A stretch of DNA of 64,000 nt from Butyrivibrio sp. XPD2006 (GTDB lineage: Bacteria; Bacillota; Clostridia; Lachnospirales; Lachnospiraceae): positions 1 through 64,000 of the forward strand of contig NZ_ATVT01000013.1 of assembly GCF_000420865.1 (NCBI RefSeq). Reading direction: 5' to 3'. The translations under genes were made by a program, and so were the position numbers. Of this stretch, positions 17,448 to 25,834 are shown piece by piece (position 1 is the stretch's first letter; each line of letters opens with the position of its first letter). Below the pieces are notes generated by a model, which made no database searches, was not told the origin of the DNA, and worked only from the letters and a program-made list of their open reading frames with translations.

Positions 17448-17624
17448 ATGGAAGTAAATAAAAACGATAACAACTATGAGCAAGAGGCCAAAAAAGCAAA
17501 AAAGACCCGTGCTGTAACATGGGTGACAGTACTGATGACTGTATTGCTTTATATTGGACTGATTATCGGAGGATGCTATTTGTTCATGTTTTTGATCACA
17601 TGGGCAATAGTGGCCAATATGTAA
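17448..17624 (+). CDS. Small single-pass membrane protein (58 residues)
   Basis: A 58-residue protein with a charged, Lys-rich N-terminus (about 24 residues) and one long hydrophobic segment (about 27-55). ATG 17448 follows CAGGAG; an earlier in-frame ATG at 17418 overlaps the previous gene and has a poorer ribosome-binding site. Function unknown. Confidence 0.6.
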   Translation: MEVNKNDNNYEQEAKKAKKTRAVTWVTVLMTVLLYIGLIIGGCYLFMFLITWAIVANM

Positions 17625-17642
17625 GAAGTGCCGGTTAGAGTG

Positions 17643-17783
17643 ATGAGTGATAAGAGATTTTTTACAATATTAGTTATTGTATGTGCTGTATGCCTGTTGC
17701 TGACTGTGGCGCATTGCATATACGCATATAAAGCATATGAGAATTCATCAATAATACATTTGATATCTCAGGAGATATGGTGA
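17643..17783 (+). CDS. Very small membrane protein (46 residues)
   Basis: The frame ATG 17643 to TGA 17781-17783 encodes 46 residues with one hydrophobic segment (ILVIVCAVCLLLTVAHCIYA) behind a basic N-terminus. Its stop overlaps the start of the PstS-like gene as TGATG, the usual sign of translational coupling. The ribosome-binding site is weak (TTAGAGTG). It is easily missed by gene callers because of its length. Confidence 0.5.
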   Translation: MSDKRFFTILVIVCAVCLLLTVAHCIYAYKAYENSSIIHLISQEIW

Positions 17784-18772
17784 TGAGAGGACGAATAATA
17801 GCCATTTTATCGGTGGTACTGGTTACAGTCGCGGTAAATGGCTTTATTTTTATGACTGTAACAAGACGACTGGGCAACAATTTCAGCGGAGCGTCCCAGA
17901 GGAAGATGATTGATGTATCGCAGTATTTACCTTTTGAGGAGGAGTCTGACCTTGCGAAAGTGGATTCTTCTTTGAAGTTTTCTGGTAAAGATGATCTTCC
18001 GGTGCTGGACGGAGCTGCTGCGCTTGTCCCTGTCTATGCTTCGGTTATTGACAACTGCTATCCGGAAGGAAGCGTGACTTATGAGGGTGGAAGCTTTTCC
18101 GATGACAATTTCTACGGAGAGAACTTCGCTGGTGACAGCGTGATGCAGTATCAGAATACGATACGAGGCTTTGATGCCATGGTGGATGGCTCGGTAGATC
18201 TGTTTTTTACCGCTCATCCTTCGGGGGAACAGCTTGAGTCTGCAGCAGAAAAAGGAGTTGAACTGGAGATTGTTCCCGTAGGACTTGAAGCTTTTGTATT
18301 CTTTGTTAATACCAGCAACCCGGTAGACAGTCTCACGGCGGATCAGATTCGTGCTATCTATTCAGGCGAGATCACAAACTGGGAAGAGGTCGGTGGTCCG
18401 TCAAAGCTCATAAATCCACTGGTCAGGATCAAGGGCTCGGGCTCACAGACCATGATGGAGAAGTTCATGGGAAAAGACATTGTGCTGACCCATGATCCGC
18501 TCAAGATCCTGGGAGGTGCCATCGGATATTCCTTCAGATACTATCTCTCGGGAATGGTATCCGATGACGGTGTTAAAATGCTTGCTGTTGACGGCGTATA
18601 TCCCGACGCAGAGAATATCAGGAATGGTGCATATCCTCTGACTGCCAATTTTTACGTTGTCTATCGCAAGGACAATGATAATGAGAAGGTAAAAGAGCTT
18701 GTGGAGTGGCTTTTGTCTGAAGAGGGACAGAAGCTGATCGAAGATTGCGGATATGTAGCGCTTCCAAAGTGA
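17783..18772 (+). CDS. PstS-like substrate-binding protein, membrane-anchored
   Basis: A 329-residue protein with an N-terminal membrane anchor (about residues 6-26) and a type-2 periplasmic-binding fold of the PstS family. Signature stretches are DLFFTAHPS, VFFVNTSNPVDSLTADQIRAIYSGEITNWEEVGG and GSGSQTMMEKFMG. Phosphate-binding relatives use the TSNPV and GSGS loops. No pstCAB genes are nearby and no lipobox is present, so it may sense or bind phosphate or another anion at the surface rather than feed an adjacent transporter. ATG 17783 is preferred (AGGAGA, 7 nt upstream) over ATG 17777. Confidence 0.82.
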   Translation: MRGRIIAILSVVLVTVAVNGFIFMTVTRRLGNNFSGASQRKMIDVSQYLPFEEESDLAKVDSSLKFSGKDDLPVLDGAAALVPVYASVIDNCYPEGSVTYEGGSFSDDNFYGENFAGDSVMQYQNTIRGFDAMVDGSVDLFFTAHPSGEQLESAAEKGVELEIVPVGLEAFVFFVNTSNPVDSLTADQIRAIYSGEITNWEEVGGPSKLINPLVRIKGSGSQTMMEKFMGKDIVLTHDPLKILGGAIGYSFRYYLSGMVSDDGVKMLAVDGVYPDAENIRNGAYPLTANFYVVYRKDNDNEKVKELVEWLLSEEGQKLIEDCGYVALPK

Positions 18773-18857
18773 GTTACTGTACTGAAAATGGGACTCAATC
18801 CTTGCTAACCTGTGTATAACAGATAAAAGCTTCATTGATTGAGAAGGAGGAGTTACC

Positions 18858-19289
18858 ATGATTCAGCACATATATACAGAGGATACATTAAATCAGAATA
18901 TTTCTTTTGGAATCTTTAACCGCAGGATCTTTGATAACAGGAAGAACTTAAGGGACCTTTCCAATCATACGGTGATAATTGTGACCGACGAGATCATAGA
19001 TGAAACTCTGATCAAGGAACTGGCAGACGTGATCCTTAAGAAGGGCTGCAAGAACGTGGCATTCTGCGGAACAGCATCTGATGAGTGGCAGAGGGTGTTT
19101 GATGAGGCTGACCGTGAGATCAACGGATTCAATGATATCACAGGTTACGAGGACTTCGCGGTCATGTGGAGATTTGAGGATGTTGAATCTCTTGCAGATG
19201 AAGTTTATACATGCTGGAATGAGGTTCTTATCCTTTGCAGCAACATGTCCCTTATCAGGGAATGCCGGGATATCTTAGAAGAGGCATAA
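18858..19289 (+). CDS. Hypothetical protein (143 residues)
   Basis: A 143-residue soluble protein of alternating alpha/beta pattern (TVIIVTDEIIDETLIKEL, GCKNVAFCGTASDEW, EVLILCSN). This suggests a Rossmann-like sheet and an acidic, cytoplasmic protein. I do not recognise the family. Start ATG 18858 follows GAAGGAGGAG. It stands between the PstS-like gene and the DUF4003 gene with its own upstream gap of 85 bp. Confidence 0.75.
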   Translation: MIQHIYTEDTLNQNISFGIFNRRIFDNRKNLRDLSNHTVIIVTDEIIDETLIKELADVILKKGCKNVAFCGTASDEWQRVFDEADREINGFNDITGYEDFAVMWRFEDVESLADEVYTCWNEVLILCSNMSLIRECRDILEEA

Positions 19290-19358
19290 TGTTCATAAAA
19301 TATACATAAAAAACATTTATAATATTGCTTAATAATGACATCTATAGGAGGAGCAACA

Positions 19359-20354
19359 ATGAGGGAAGCAATTACAAGAAAATGCGATCTTTTGATCGAG
19401 AACTGGAAACTTATTCATAAGGGCTATTGGCTCGAGAATAGCAGCATTGCTGCGATTGCTGCTGCTACTTTCGCTGAGAAGGATAGGAGCGCCGATGTCG
19501 AGAGACTTAAAGAGTGTCAGAAGATACTCAGGAAGAAAGAGGGAATATTCTCAGAGTTTCGGGGTAACAGCGAGCTCATAGTTACTGCGAAGATGGCTCT
19601 TAGCGATGATCCCGAGCGCTATCTCGAGGATGTTACAGGAGTATATAAGAAGTTCCAGAAGGGTAAGTTCTGGGAATCCAATTACAGAGCACTTGCTGCC
19701 ATGACTGTTTGCGATGTGGGAAAGGCATCAGATGCGGATGCTGTTATTGAGAAGACTAACGAAATCTTAAAGGGCATGAATAAGGCTCATCCGTTACTTA
19801 CATCGGATGAGGATACTTCTTTTGCTGTCCTTCTTGCCATCAGCGACAAGAAGACAGAAGTTATTCTGGAGGAACTTGAAGAGACCTATCAGATTCTCAA
19901 GAAGAAGTTCGCTCTTCATGACAACGCAGTATATTCACTGAGCCAGGTTCTTACTTCATACACCGGCAATGCACAGGACAAGGCAGACAAGGCTATAGAA
20001 ATTTTTGATGCTTTTGCTGCAGCAGGAGCCAAGTATGGCAAGGGCTATGAGCTGGCTTCTTTGGGAACACTTATAGGTGTCAGTGCTGGCCCTGATGATA
20101 TTGCGGCAGAGGTTGCAGAGACAGCCGATTACTTAAAGGGCAATAAGGGCTTTGGTGCGTTTGACATGGGCAAGGCTACAAGGCTTATGTTTGGAACCAT
20201 GGTGGTTGCAGGAGATAATTCCGATGAGAACTACAAGGTTGGAGCGTCTGTTATAAGCGGAACTGTGGCAAGGGTAATTGCAGAGCAGACTGCAATGCTT
20301 GTTGCTATCATGGCTGCCAGCACTTCTTCCGCAACATCTTCTTCATCAAATTGA
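19359..20354 (+). CDS. DUF4003 family protein
   Basis: A 331-residue all-helical protein with alternating repeats (SSIAAIAAATFAEK, ELIVTAKMALSDDPERYLEDV, FAVLLAISDKKTEVILEELEETYQILKK). This pattern is typical of the DUF4003 family of Firmicutes, whose function is unknown. The C-terminus is hydrophobic and ends in a Ser/Thr run. ATG 19359 is preferred (AGGAGGAGC just upstream) over an in-frame start at 19335. A TATAAT box lies shortly upstream. The msrA gene follows at once. Confidence 0.85.
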   Translation: MREAITRKCDLLIENWKLIHKGYWLENSSIAAIAAATFAEKDRSADVERLKECQKILRKKEGIFSEFRGNSELIVTAKMALSDDPERYLEDVTGVYKKFQKGKFWESNYRALAAMTVCDVGKASDADAVIEKTNEILKGMNKAHPLLTSDEDTSFAVLLAISDKKTEVILEELEETYQILKKKFALHDNAVYSLSQVLTSYTGNAQDKADKAIEIFDAFAAAGAKYGKGYELASLGTLIGVSAGPDDIAAEVAETADYLKGNKGFGAFDMGKATRLMFGTMVVAGDNSDENYKVGASVISGTVARVIAEQTAMLVAIMAASTSSATSSSSN

Positions 20355-20371
20355 TAAAAGGTAGGAGAGTT

Positions 20372-20857
20372 ATGAGAGCATATTTTGCCGGTGGATGTTT
20401 TTGGTGCGTCACACCGATTTATAAGATGTATGGAGTGGACAAGGTTGTCTGCGGATATTCCGGCGGGGATGAGAAAAATCCCAAATACGAAGATGTGAAG
20501 GCGCAGAAGACAGGCCATCGCGAGACCATAATGCTTGAGTATGATCCTGAGAAGGTTTCATATGACAAGCTGCTTGATATCTTCCTGGCCAACGTGGATC
20601 CCTTTGACGGCGAAGGACAGTTTATTGACAAGGGATTTTCCTATACTCTGGCAATCTACTACACCACTGAGGAAGAGAAGCTCAGGGCAGAAGCCCGTAT
20701 CAGAAAGCTGGAAGAGGAGACCGGAAAGCGCGTTCAGATCGCTCTTGAGAAGTTTAAGAGCTTCTATGAGGCAGAGGAATATCATCAGGATTATTACCTC
20801 AAGAATCCGGAAGCTTTTGAAAAAGAGCTTATAGAGTCCGGCAGGAAAAAGGCATAG
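20372..20857 (+). CDS. msrA: Peptide methionine sulfoxide reductase MsrA
   Basis: A 161-residue repair enzyme that reduces methionine-S-sulfoxide in proteins. The active site is GGCFWC with catalytic C9; the family also shows GYSGG, and YHQDYYLKNP near the C-terminus. ATG 20372 follows GTAGGAGAG; an in-frame start at 20351 overlaps the previous stop and precedes the homology. It probably belongs to the transcript that continues into the flavodoxin-like gene, an oxidative-stress grouping. Confidence 0.95.
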   Translation: MRAYFAGGCFWCVTPIYKMYGVDKVVCGYSGGDEKNPKYEDVKAQKTGHRETIMLEYDPEKVSYDKLLDIFLANVDPFDGEGQFIDKGFSYTLAIYYTTEEEKLRAEARIRKLEEETGKRVQIALEKFKSFYEAEEYHQDYYLKNPEAFEKELIESGRKKA

Positions 20858-20879
20858 GGCAATTGATTAGGAGGTTTCT

Positions 20880-21506
20880 ATGGCAAAAGTATTACTACTT
20901 AATGGCAGTCCTCACGCAAACGGCTGTACGGCCAGAGCGTTAGAGGAGATGATCAAGGTCTTTTCGGATGAGGGCGTTGAGACTGAGGTTATTCAGGTTG
21001 GCAACAAGGATATTCGAGGATGCGTGTCCTGCGGATATTGTGAAAAGAACGGAAAGTGCGTTGTCAATGACCTGGTTAACGAGGTTGCTCCCAAACTTGA
21101 AGAGGCAGACGGACTGGTTGTCGGAAGCCCTGTTTATTATGGCTCACCCAACGGCACGATCCTGTCGTTTATGGACAGGCTCTTTTACAGTACTTCATTC
21201 TCCAAGCACCTCAAGGTTGGTGCGGCTGTGGTGAGCTGCAGAAGGGGCGGAAACACAGCAACCTTCGATGTACTGAATAAATACTTTACCATCAGTGGAA
21301 TGCCTGTTGCATCAAGCACCTACTGGAACCAGGTTCACGGCTTTTCAAGAGAAGACGTGGAGAAGGACCTTGAAGGCCTTCAGACCATGAGGAATCTGGC
21401 CAGGAACATGAGCTTTATGATCAAAGCTTTTGCCGATGCCAAAGAGAAATATGGTGAACCCGAGGTGGAGAGAGGATCCTTCACAAGCTTTCCTGACGGC
21501 AAATAA
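20880..21506 (+). CDS. Flavodoxin-family NAD(P)H-dependent oxidoreductase with Cys cluster
   Basis: A 208-residue FMN protein of the NADPH-dependent FMN reductase family. The phosphate-binding loop is NGSPHANGCT, followed by VGSPVYYGSPNG. A four-cysteine motif CVSCGYCEKNGKC (C48, C51, C54, C60) is of the type that carries an iron-sulfur cluster in iron-sulfur flavoproteins. It is cytoplasmic and probably shuttles electrons; the partner is unknown. AGGAGGTTTCT precedes the ATG. Confidence 0.9.
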   Translation: MAKVLLLNGSPHANGCTARALEEMIKVFSDEGVETEVIQVGNKDIRGCVSCGYCEKNGKCVVNDLVNEVAPKLEEADGLVVGSPVYYGSPNGTILSFMDRLFYSTSFSKHLKVGAAVVSCRRGGNTATFDVLNKYFTISGMPVASSTYWNQVHGFSREDVEKDLEGLQTMRNLARNMSFMIKAFADAKEKYGEPEVERGSFTSFPDGK

Positions 21507-21520
21507 ATCAGAGGCAGAGC

Positions 21521-22249
21521 ATGGGTAATGAAAACGGAACCTGGATAATGTATGGTGTTGACTGGAACGATCCGGAATGCCTGCATACTGTTCGGGATGC
21601 GATAAACTACATAAATGAGACAGGCTTTTTACCGCTGTTTAAAAATGATATTCCGGGATTTTCACTGGAGGAGCGCACTGTGCCGGACTATTGGTGGTGC
21701 GGTGATCCTGAGGTTGATCCCTGGGAGTGGAGAGAAGTTATTGCCCGAAGCGGAGAGGTTGCCTACGGTAAGTTTTTTGATAAGAAGGCTGGATTTATTT
21801 CCAAAGAGTGGCTTCCGTATTTTGCAAACTACAGACGGGATGGCTATGATTTTGATGCCCTTTGGGACGACGAGAAGGCTTCAAGGCGTCAGAAGAAGAT
21901 CATGGATGTGCTGGAAGTTGAGGATGAGGTTTATTCCAACGAACTCAAGGCCAGAGCCGGTTTTGGTAAGGGCAAGGAGAAGGGCTTTGATGGTACCGTG
22001 ACCGATCTTCAGATGAAGACTTATCTATGTGTCAGGGACTTCAGGCAGAGAAAGAACAAAAAAGGTGAGTTGTACGGATGGCCTATAGCAATCTATACCA
22101 GGCCTGAGACACTGTGGGGTTATGAACATGTGACTTCTGCTTATAAAGAGTCATCTGCTGATTCCGGAAAGCGTATCACAGACCATATGAAAGATGTTTA
22201 CCCTATTGCTACTTCTGCCCAGGTGAAAAAAGTCCTTGGTGTGAAGTGA
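21521..22249 (+). CDS. AlkZ-related (YcaQ-like) hypothetical protein
   Basis: A 242-residue soluble protein with a Trp/Asp-rich core (PDYWWCGDPEVDPWEWREVIARSG, then GFISKEWLPYFANYRRDGYDFDALW). A C-terminal region of winged-helix character follows (DLQMKTYLCVRDFRQRKNKKG). The pattern matches proteins annotated as AlkZ-related, a family near DNA glycosylases. I cannot confirm glycosylase activity. It starts 14 bp after the flavodoxin-like gene and is closed by a terminator, so it is the last gene of this unit. Confidence 0.6.
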   Translation: MGNENGTWIMYGVDWNDPECLHTVRDAINYINETGFLPLFKNDIPGFSLEERTVPDYWWCGDPEVDPWEWREVIARSGEVAYGKFFDKKAGFISKEWLPYFANYRRDGYDFDALWDDEKASRRQKKIMDVLEVEDEVYSNELKARAGFGKGKEKGFDGTVTDLQMKTYLCVRDFRQRKNKKGELYGWPIAIYTRPETLWGYEHVTSAYKESSADSGKRITDHMKDVYPIATSAQVKKVLGVK

Positions 22250-22270
22250 GATAAATAATAACTACGAACA

Positions 22271-22310
22271 AAGAGCTGTCACTCCAGAACGGGGTTGACA
22301 GCTCTTTTTA
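22271..22310 (+). terminator. Terminator after the AlkZ-related gene
   Basis: AAGAGCTGTCA (22271-22281) pairs with TGACAGCTCTT (22296-22306) around a 14-nt loop and is followed by a T run. It lies between this plus-strand unit and the convergent putP gene. Confidence 0.9.
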
Positions 22311-22338
22311 AGAATTAGGGATTTATGGCTATTTTATA

Positions 22339-23886
22339 TTAAGACATCTTTGATACATGCTCGAATTTGGATACCATCTCATCATCCGGAGCAGGTGTTA
22401 ACAGACTTACAACAACTATCATGATGATTGCAACAAGGAATGCGGGGGCCAGTTCGTACAGGTTCCATACTCCACCCATAGGTCTTACAAGGTACTTCCA
22501 TACGAATACCATTACTCCGCCTGAAACCATTCCTGCAATCGTACCGAACTTGTTAGCTCTTTTCCAGTAAAGGGACATGATCATTGCTGGTCCGAATACT
22601 GCGCCGAAGCCTGCCCATGCAAAGGATACGATACCAAATACTGAGCTGTTGGGATTCCATGCGATTATGACACCAAATACTGCAACAGCGATAAGTGTGA
22701 TTCTTGCAGTAAGCATAGCTGCTCTCTCAGAGAGTTTAATGCCCAATGTGTCCTGAACAATATTCTCGGAAACAGCTGAGGATGCTGCGATGAGCTGTGA
22801 GTCTGCGGTGGACATTGTTGATGCAAGGATGCCCGCGATGATGATACCTGCTATAAGAGCAAAGAGGAAATTGTACTGGCTGATCTGATTTGCCAGAACA
22901 ACAATAAGTGTCTCTGCCTTGGATGAGCTGGTCGGATCTTCAATCAGAGATTCAAGAGCGCCGGCCTGAGTCATTGCCCTTCCGATAACACCGAGGATTA
23001 CGGCTACACCGAGTGAGAAGACAACCCATACAGAAGCAATCCTTCTGGAGAGCTTAAGTTCTGATGACTTTCTTACAGCCATGAATCTAAGAAGGATATG
23101 AGGCATTCCGAAATATCCGAGTCCCCAGCAGAACATGGTGACTTTATTAAAGAAACCGTAAGAGTCCGCAGAACCTGTGGCGTTGTTGTAGGTTGCACTT
23201 ACATTCAAAAAGCCCGGAAGGCTCTTTACGTTTTCTGAAACCGCTGAAATACCTCCCGCAGCGTTGATGCCAAAGCATACTACAAAAGCTAGGGCAAGAG
23301 TCATAACAATTGACTGGATAAAGTCAGTCTTGGAAGCAGCCAGGAATCCACCGGTTGTTGTGTATCCGACGATGATGACTGCCGATACGATCATGGCCAG
23401 CTGATAGTTAACTCCGAACAGAGATGAAAAGAGCTTGCCGCAGGCTGAGAAACCGGATGCTGTGTAGGGAACAAAGAAGATAAGAATAAATGCAGCACCG
23501 AGGCAAAGGATAACATTGCTATTGTCGTTGAAACGCTTTTTGAAATAATCGGGGATGGTTATGGCATCCAGTGATTCAGTGTAATTACGAAGGCGCTTGG
23601 CGGTAAAGAGCCAGTTGAGATAGGTTCCGACTATAAGACCAAAAGCTGTCCAGCCGGCATCGGCAATACCTGAAAAGTAAGCAAGTCCGGGTACGCCCAT
23701 AAGAAGGTAAGAGCTCATGTCGGAGGCCTCTGCACTCATGGCAGTGACGAAGGGACCGAGCTTTCTTCCGCCCAGATAAAAGTCTTTTACGTCATTGGTA
23801 TCTTTGGAGCTGACAAAGCCCACCAGGAGCATGCCACACAGATACACAAGAATTGAGATGATAATTCCGATTTGTGATGATGTCAT
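22339..23886 (-). CDS. putP: Sodium/proline symporter
   Basis: A 515-residue sodium:solute symporter with about 13 membrane segments. Matching stretches include the N-terminal DFYLGGRKLGPFVTAMSAEASDMSSYLLMG, ADAGWTAFGLIVGTYLNW, and STADSQLIAASSAVSENI, which carry the substrate and Na+ site residues in PutP. ATG 23886 is preferred (GGGGAAAT upstream) over an in-frame start at 23910, which has no ribosome-binding site. It is transcribed divergently from the MFS gene. Proline specificity is inferred from family resemblance. Confidence 0.93.
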   Translation of the reverse strand: MTSSQIGIIISILVYLCGMLLVGFVSSKDTNDVKDFYLGGRKLGPFVTAMSAEASDMSSYLLMGVPGLAYFSGIADAGWTAFGLIVGTYLNWLFTAKRLRNYTESLDAITIPDYFKKRFNDNSNVILCLGAAFILIFFVPYTASGFSACGKLFSSLFGVNYQLAMIVSAVIIVGYTTTGGFLAASKTDFIQSIVMTLALAFVVCFGINAAGGISAVSENVKSLPGFLNVSATYNNATGSADSYGFFNKVTMFCWGLGYFGMPHILLRFMAVRKSSELKLSRRIASVWVVFSLGVAVILGVIGRAMTQAGALESLIEDPTSSSKAETLIVVLANQISQYNFLFALIAGIIIAGILASTMSTADSQLIAASSAVSENIVQDTLGIKLSERAAMLTARITLIAVAVFGVIIAWNPNSSVFGIVSFAWAGFGAVFGPAMIMSLYWKRANKFGTIAGMVSGGVMVFVWKYLVRPMGGVWNLYELAPAFLVAIIMIVVVSLLTPAPDDEMVSKFEHVSKMS

Positions 23887-24003
23887 GATATTTCCCCTTT
23901 CTTTTTTCATACATACTTACACTTCACCATGTTAACACATTAAAGAGGTAAATAAAACAACAAATTGTATAATATCTTCATTTATTTAAAAACAAATCTT
24001 CAG

Positions 24004-24009
24004 TATAAT
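24004..24009 (+). promoter_or_regulatory. -10 box for the MFS transporter gene
   Basis: TATAAT at 24004-24009 lies 47 bp before the MFS start in the AT-rich putP/MFS divergent region. A minus-strand TATTAT near 23970 may serve putP. No clear -35 boxes were found. Confidence 0.45.
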
Positions 24010-24055
24010 GTTGGTTGGCTAAATCAGAAAACTAAATGAACAGGAAGAATTACGA

Positions 24056-25240
24056 ATGGAAGATAAGATAAAAAGAAAACAATTCATATTGTGCTTTGCG
24101 GTATTTCTCGCCAACGGAATGCTGGCGCTTTCTATAGGATCACTACTGCCGTTTTTAAGAGATGCTCACGGGCTTGACTATGCGTTTTGCGGACTTATAG
24201 TAAGTCTGCATTCTGTGGGAAATCTCTTTTCAAGCTTTTTCTCCGGAGCACTTCCAATGCTTATCGGAAGGAAAAAGAGCATACTCCTTTTCGAGGTCTT
24301 TTTCCCATTATCATTTCTTATAATGCTTCTTGGAGGAAACAGATTTCTTCTGGCGTTTGCATTCTTTGCAACAGGAGTTGCAAGGGGAGCATCCAGTAAT
24401 TACTGCAATACCAAGATAAATTCAATAGCCACCGGAATGGCTTGGGCGCTGAACTGTCTTCATGCATGCTTTGCTATAGGTGCGTTCGTGTTCCCGCTTA
24501 TCCTGATGATGATCACAAGGACGCAGTCTGCAAACTGGAGCTATGCATGTATGCTCCTGGTGGTTCTTGGCGTTCTGACCTGCATTATGTACTATATGAT
24601 CCCTGAGGATCAGGATGATCCAAAAGATGCCGGGAAGAGTAAAGAGAAGCGCGACGGCAATACTTTCGGGTTCTTTCGTGAACCAATCTTCTATATTGTT
24701 ACAGCAACTCTGTTCTTCTATCTATGCGCCGAGCAGGGCGTAATCGGCTGGATGATCACGTACTTCAAGGATACAGGTCTTTTGCCGCCCAACCTTGCGC
24801 AGAGCACTGCCAGTATCCTCTGGGTAATGATATTATGTGGAAGGCTTACGACAGCATTTTTGTCCACCAGAGTCAAAAAGGAGAACCTTCTGCCGGCAAT
24901 GGGAGTAGGAATAGTGCTGTTCTTCATCGTGCTCATCATGTCCAAGTCGACAACGCCTATTGTCATAGGAATAATGGGCTTTGGCTTTTCTATGGCAGGT
25001 ATTTATGCGACCACTGTCTCTTTTGCCGGGGAGCTCATAAAGAAATACAGCCTCGCCTGGAGTTTTATTTTGACAACTGCCAGTCTCGGGTCTATAATCA
25101 TGCCTTCGATAGTTGGTTTTATCGCCGATGATTTTGGCATCGCAACAGGTGTTGGAAGCATTGCGATAGCTCTTTTCATCGACATGATATTTATCATGAT
25201 ATTAGTAAGAAAAGTTAAGAAGGGTATCAGTGTTAAATGA
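24056..25240 (+). CDS. Major facilitator superfamily transporter
   Basis: A 394-residue 12-segment transporter. The loop after TM2 reads ALPMLIGRKKSILLFE, a variant of the MFS GRxGRR motif. The two halves are joined by a charged loop (DQDDPKDAGKSKEKRDG). It resembles sugar-permease (FucP-like) members, but the substrate cannot be read from sequence. Start ATG 24056 follows AGGAAG. It overlaps the next gene by 4 bp (ATGA), so they are coupled. Confidence 0.9.
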   Translation: MEDKIKRKQFILCFAVFLANGMLALSIGSLLPFLRDAHGLDYAFCGLIVSLHSVGNLFSSFFSGALPMLIGRKKSILLFEVFFPLSFLIMLLGGNRFLLAFAFFATGVARGASSNYCNTKINSIATGMAWALNCLHACFAIGAFVFPLILMMITRTQSANWSYACMLLVVLGVLTCIMYYMIPEDQDDPKDAGKSKEKRDGNTFGFFREPIFYIVTATLFFYLCAEQGVIGWMITYFKDTGLLPPNLAQSTASILWVMILCGRLTTAFLSTRVKKENLLPAMGVGIVLFFIVLIMSKSTTPIVIGIMGFGFSMAGIYATTVSFAGELIKKYSLAWSFILTTASLGSIIMPSIVGFIADDFGIATGVGSIAIALFIDMIFIMILVRKVKKGISVK

Positions 25241-25743
25241 ATATTATAATTGCGAACATCATTGATCTTGTGGCAGCTGTTGTTCAGGTAGGATCCGGCG
25301 CCATCAAGAAAAAAAGTAAGATACTTATTGTACAGACAATCCAGCTCCTTATGCAGGCAGTTAGCATGCTTCTTCTTGGAGGAGTTACCGGTGCTGTCAG
25401 CAACGTGCTTTCCTGCTTCAGGAATTTCCTATGCTATAAGGACAAGCTCAACTGGGTGTGGAAGGTTATTCTGATCGTGGCATCCATCGGATTTACCATA
25501 GCGCTCAACGATCAGGGATTTCTTGGAATTATTCCGGCAGCAGTCTGCACTGTCTATATTATATTTATGGATATCAAGGATCCGGTTAAGTTCAAGCTCC
25601 TTGTAACACTTTCTTTCGTGCCGTGGGCTGTTTATCATTTCATCCTTAAGTCATATACAGGCGCTATCTTTGATGCCGCCACAGTTGTAACCAATGCTGT
25701 AACCCTTGCTAAGATGATAAAAGAGAACAAGAAATCTGTGTGA
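25237..25743 (+). CDS. YgjV-like inner-membrane protein
   Basis: A 168-residue membrane protein with about six short hydrophobic segments. The pattern ALNDQGFLGIIPAAVCTVYIIFMDIKD matches the YgjV family, whose function is not known. It overlaps the MFS gene by 4 bp, suggesting a joint role or at least joint translation. Confidence 0.8.
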   Translation: MNIIIANIIDLVAAVVQVGSGAIKKKSKILIVQTIQLLMQAVSMLLLGGVTGAVSNVLSCFRNFLCYKDKLNWVWKVILIVASIGFTIALNDQGFLGIIPAAVCTVYIIFMDIKDPVKFKLLVTLSFVPWAVYHFILKSYTGAIFDAATVVTNAVTLAKMIKENKKSV

Positions 25744-25794
25744 TAATTCTGTGATACACATAATGGTATTCTTAACTCAACAAAGAGAGAGAGC

Positions 25795-25810
25795 CTTCCC
25801 GAAAGGGAAG
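25795..25810 (+). promoter_or_regulatory. GAAA-tetraloop hairpin in the 5' leader of the PepSY gene
   Basis: CTTCCC-GAAA-GGGAAG (25795-25810) is a compact hairpin 10 nt before the purine-rich ribosome-binding region of the PepSY gene. It has no T tract, so it is more likely a leader stem that stabilises the mRNA than a terminator. Confidence 0.45.
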
Positions 25811-25834
25811 TGAAGAAGAGAAGGAGAATACATT

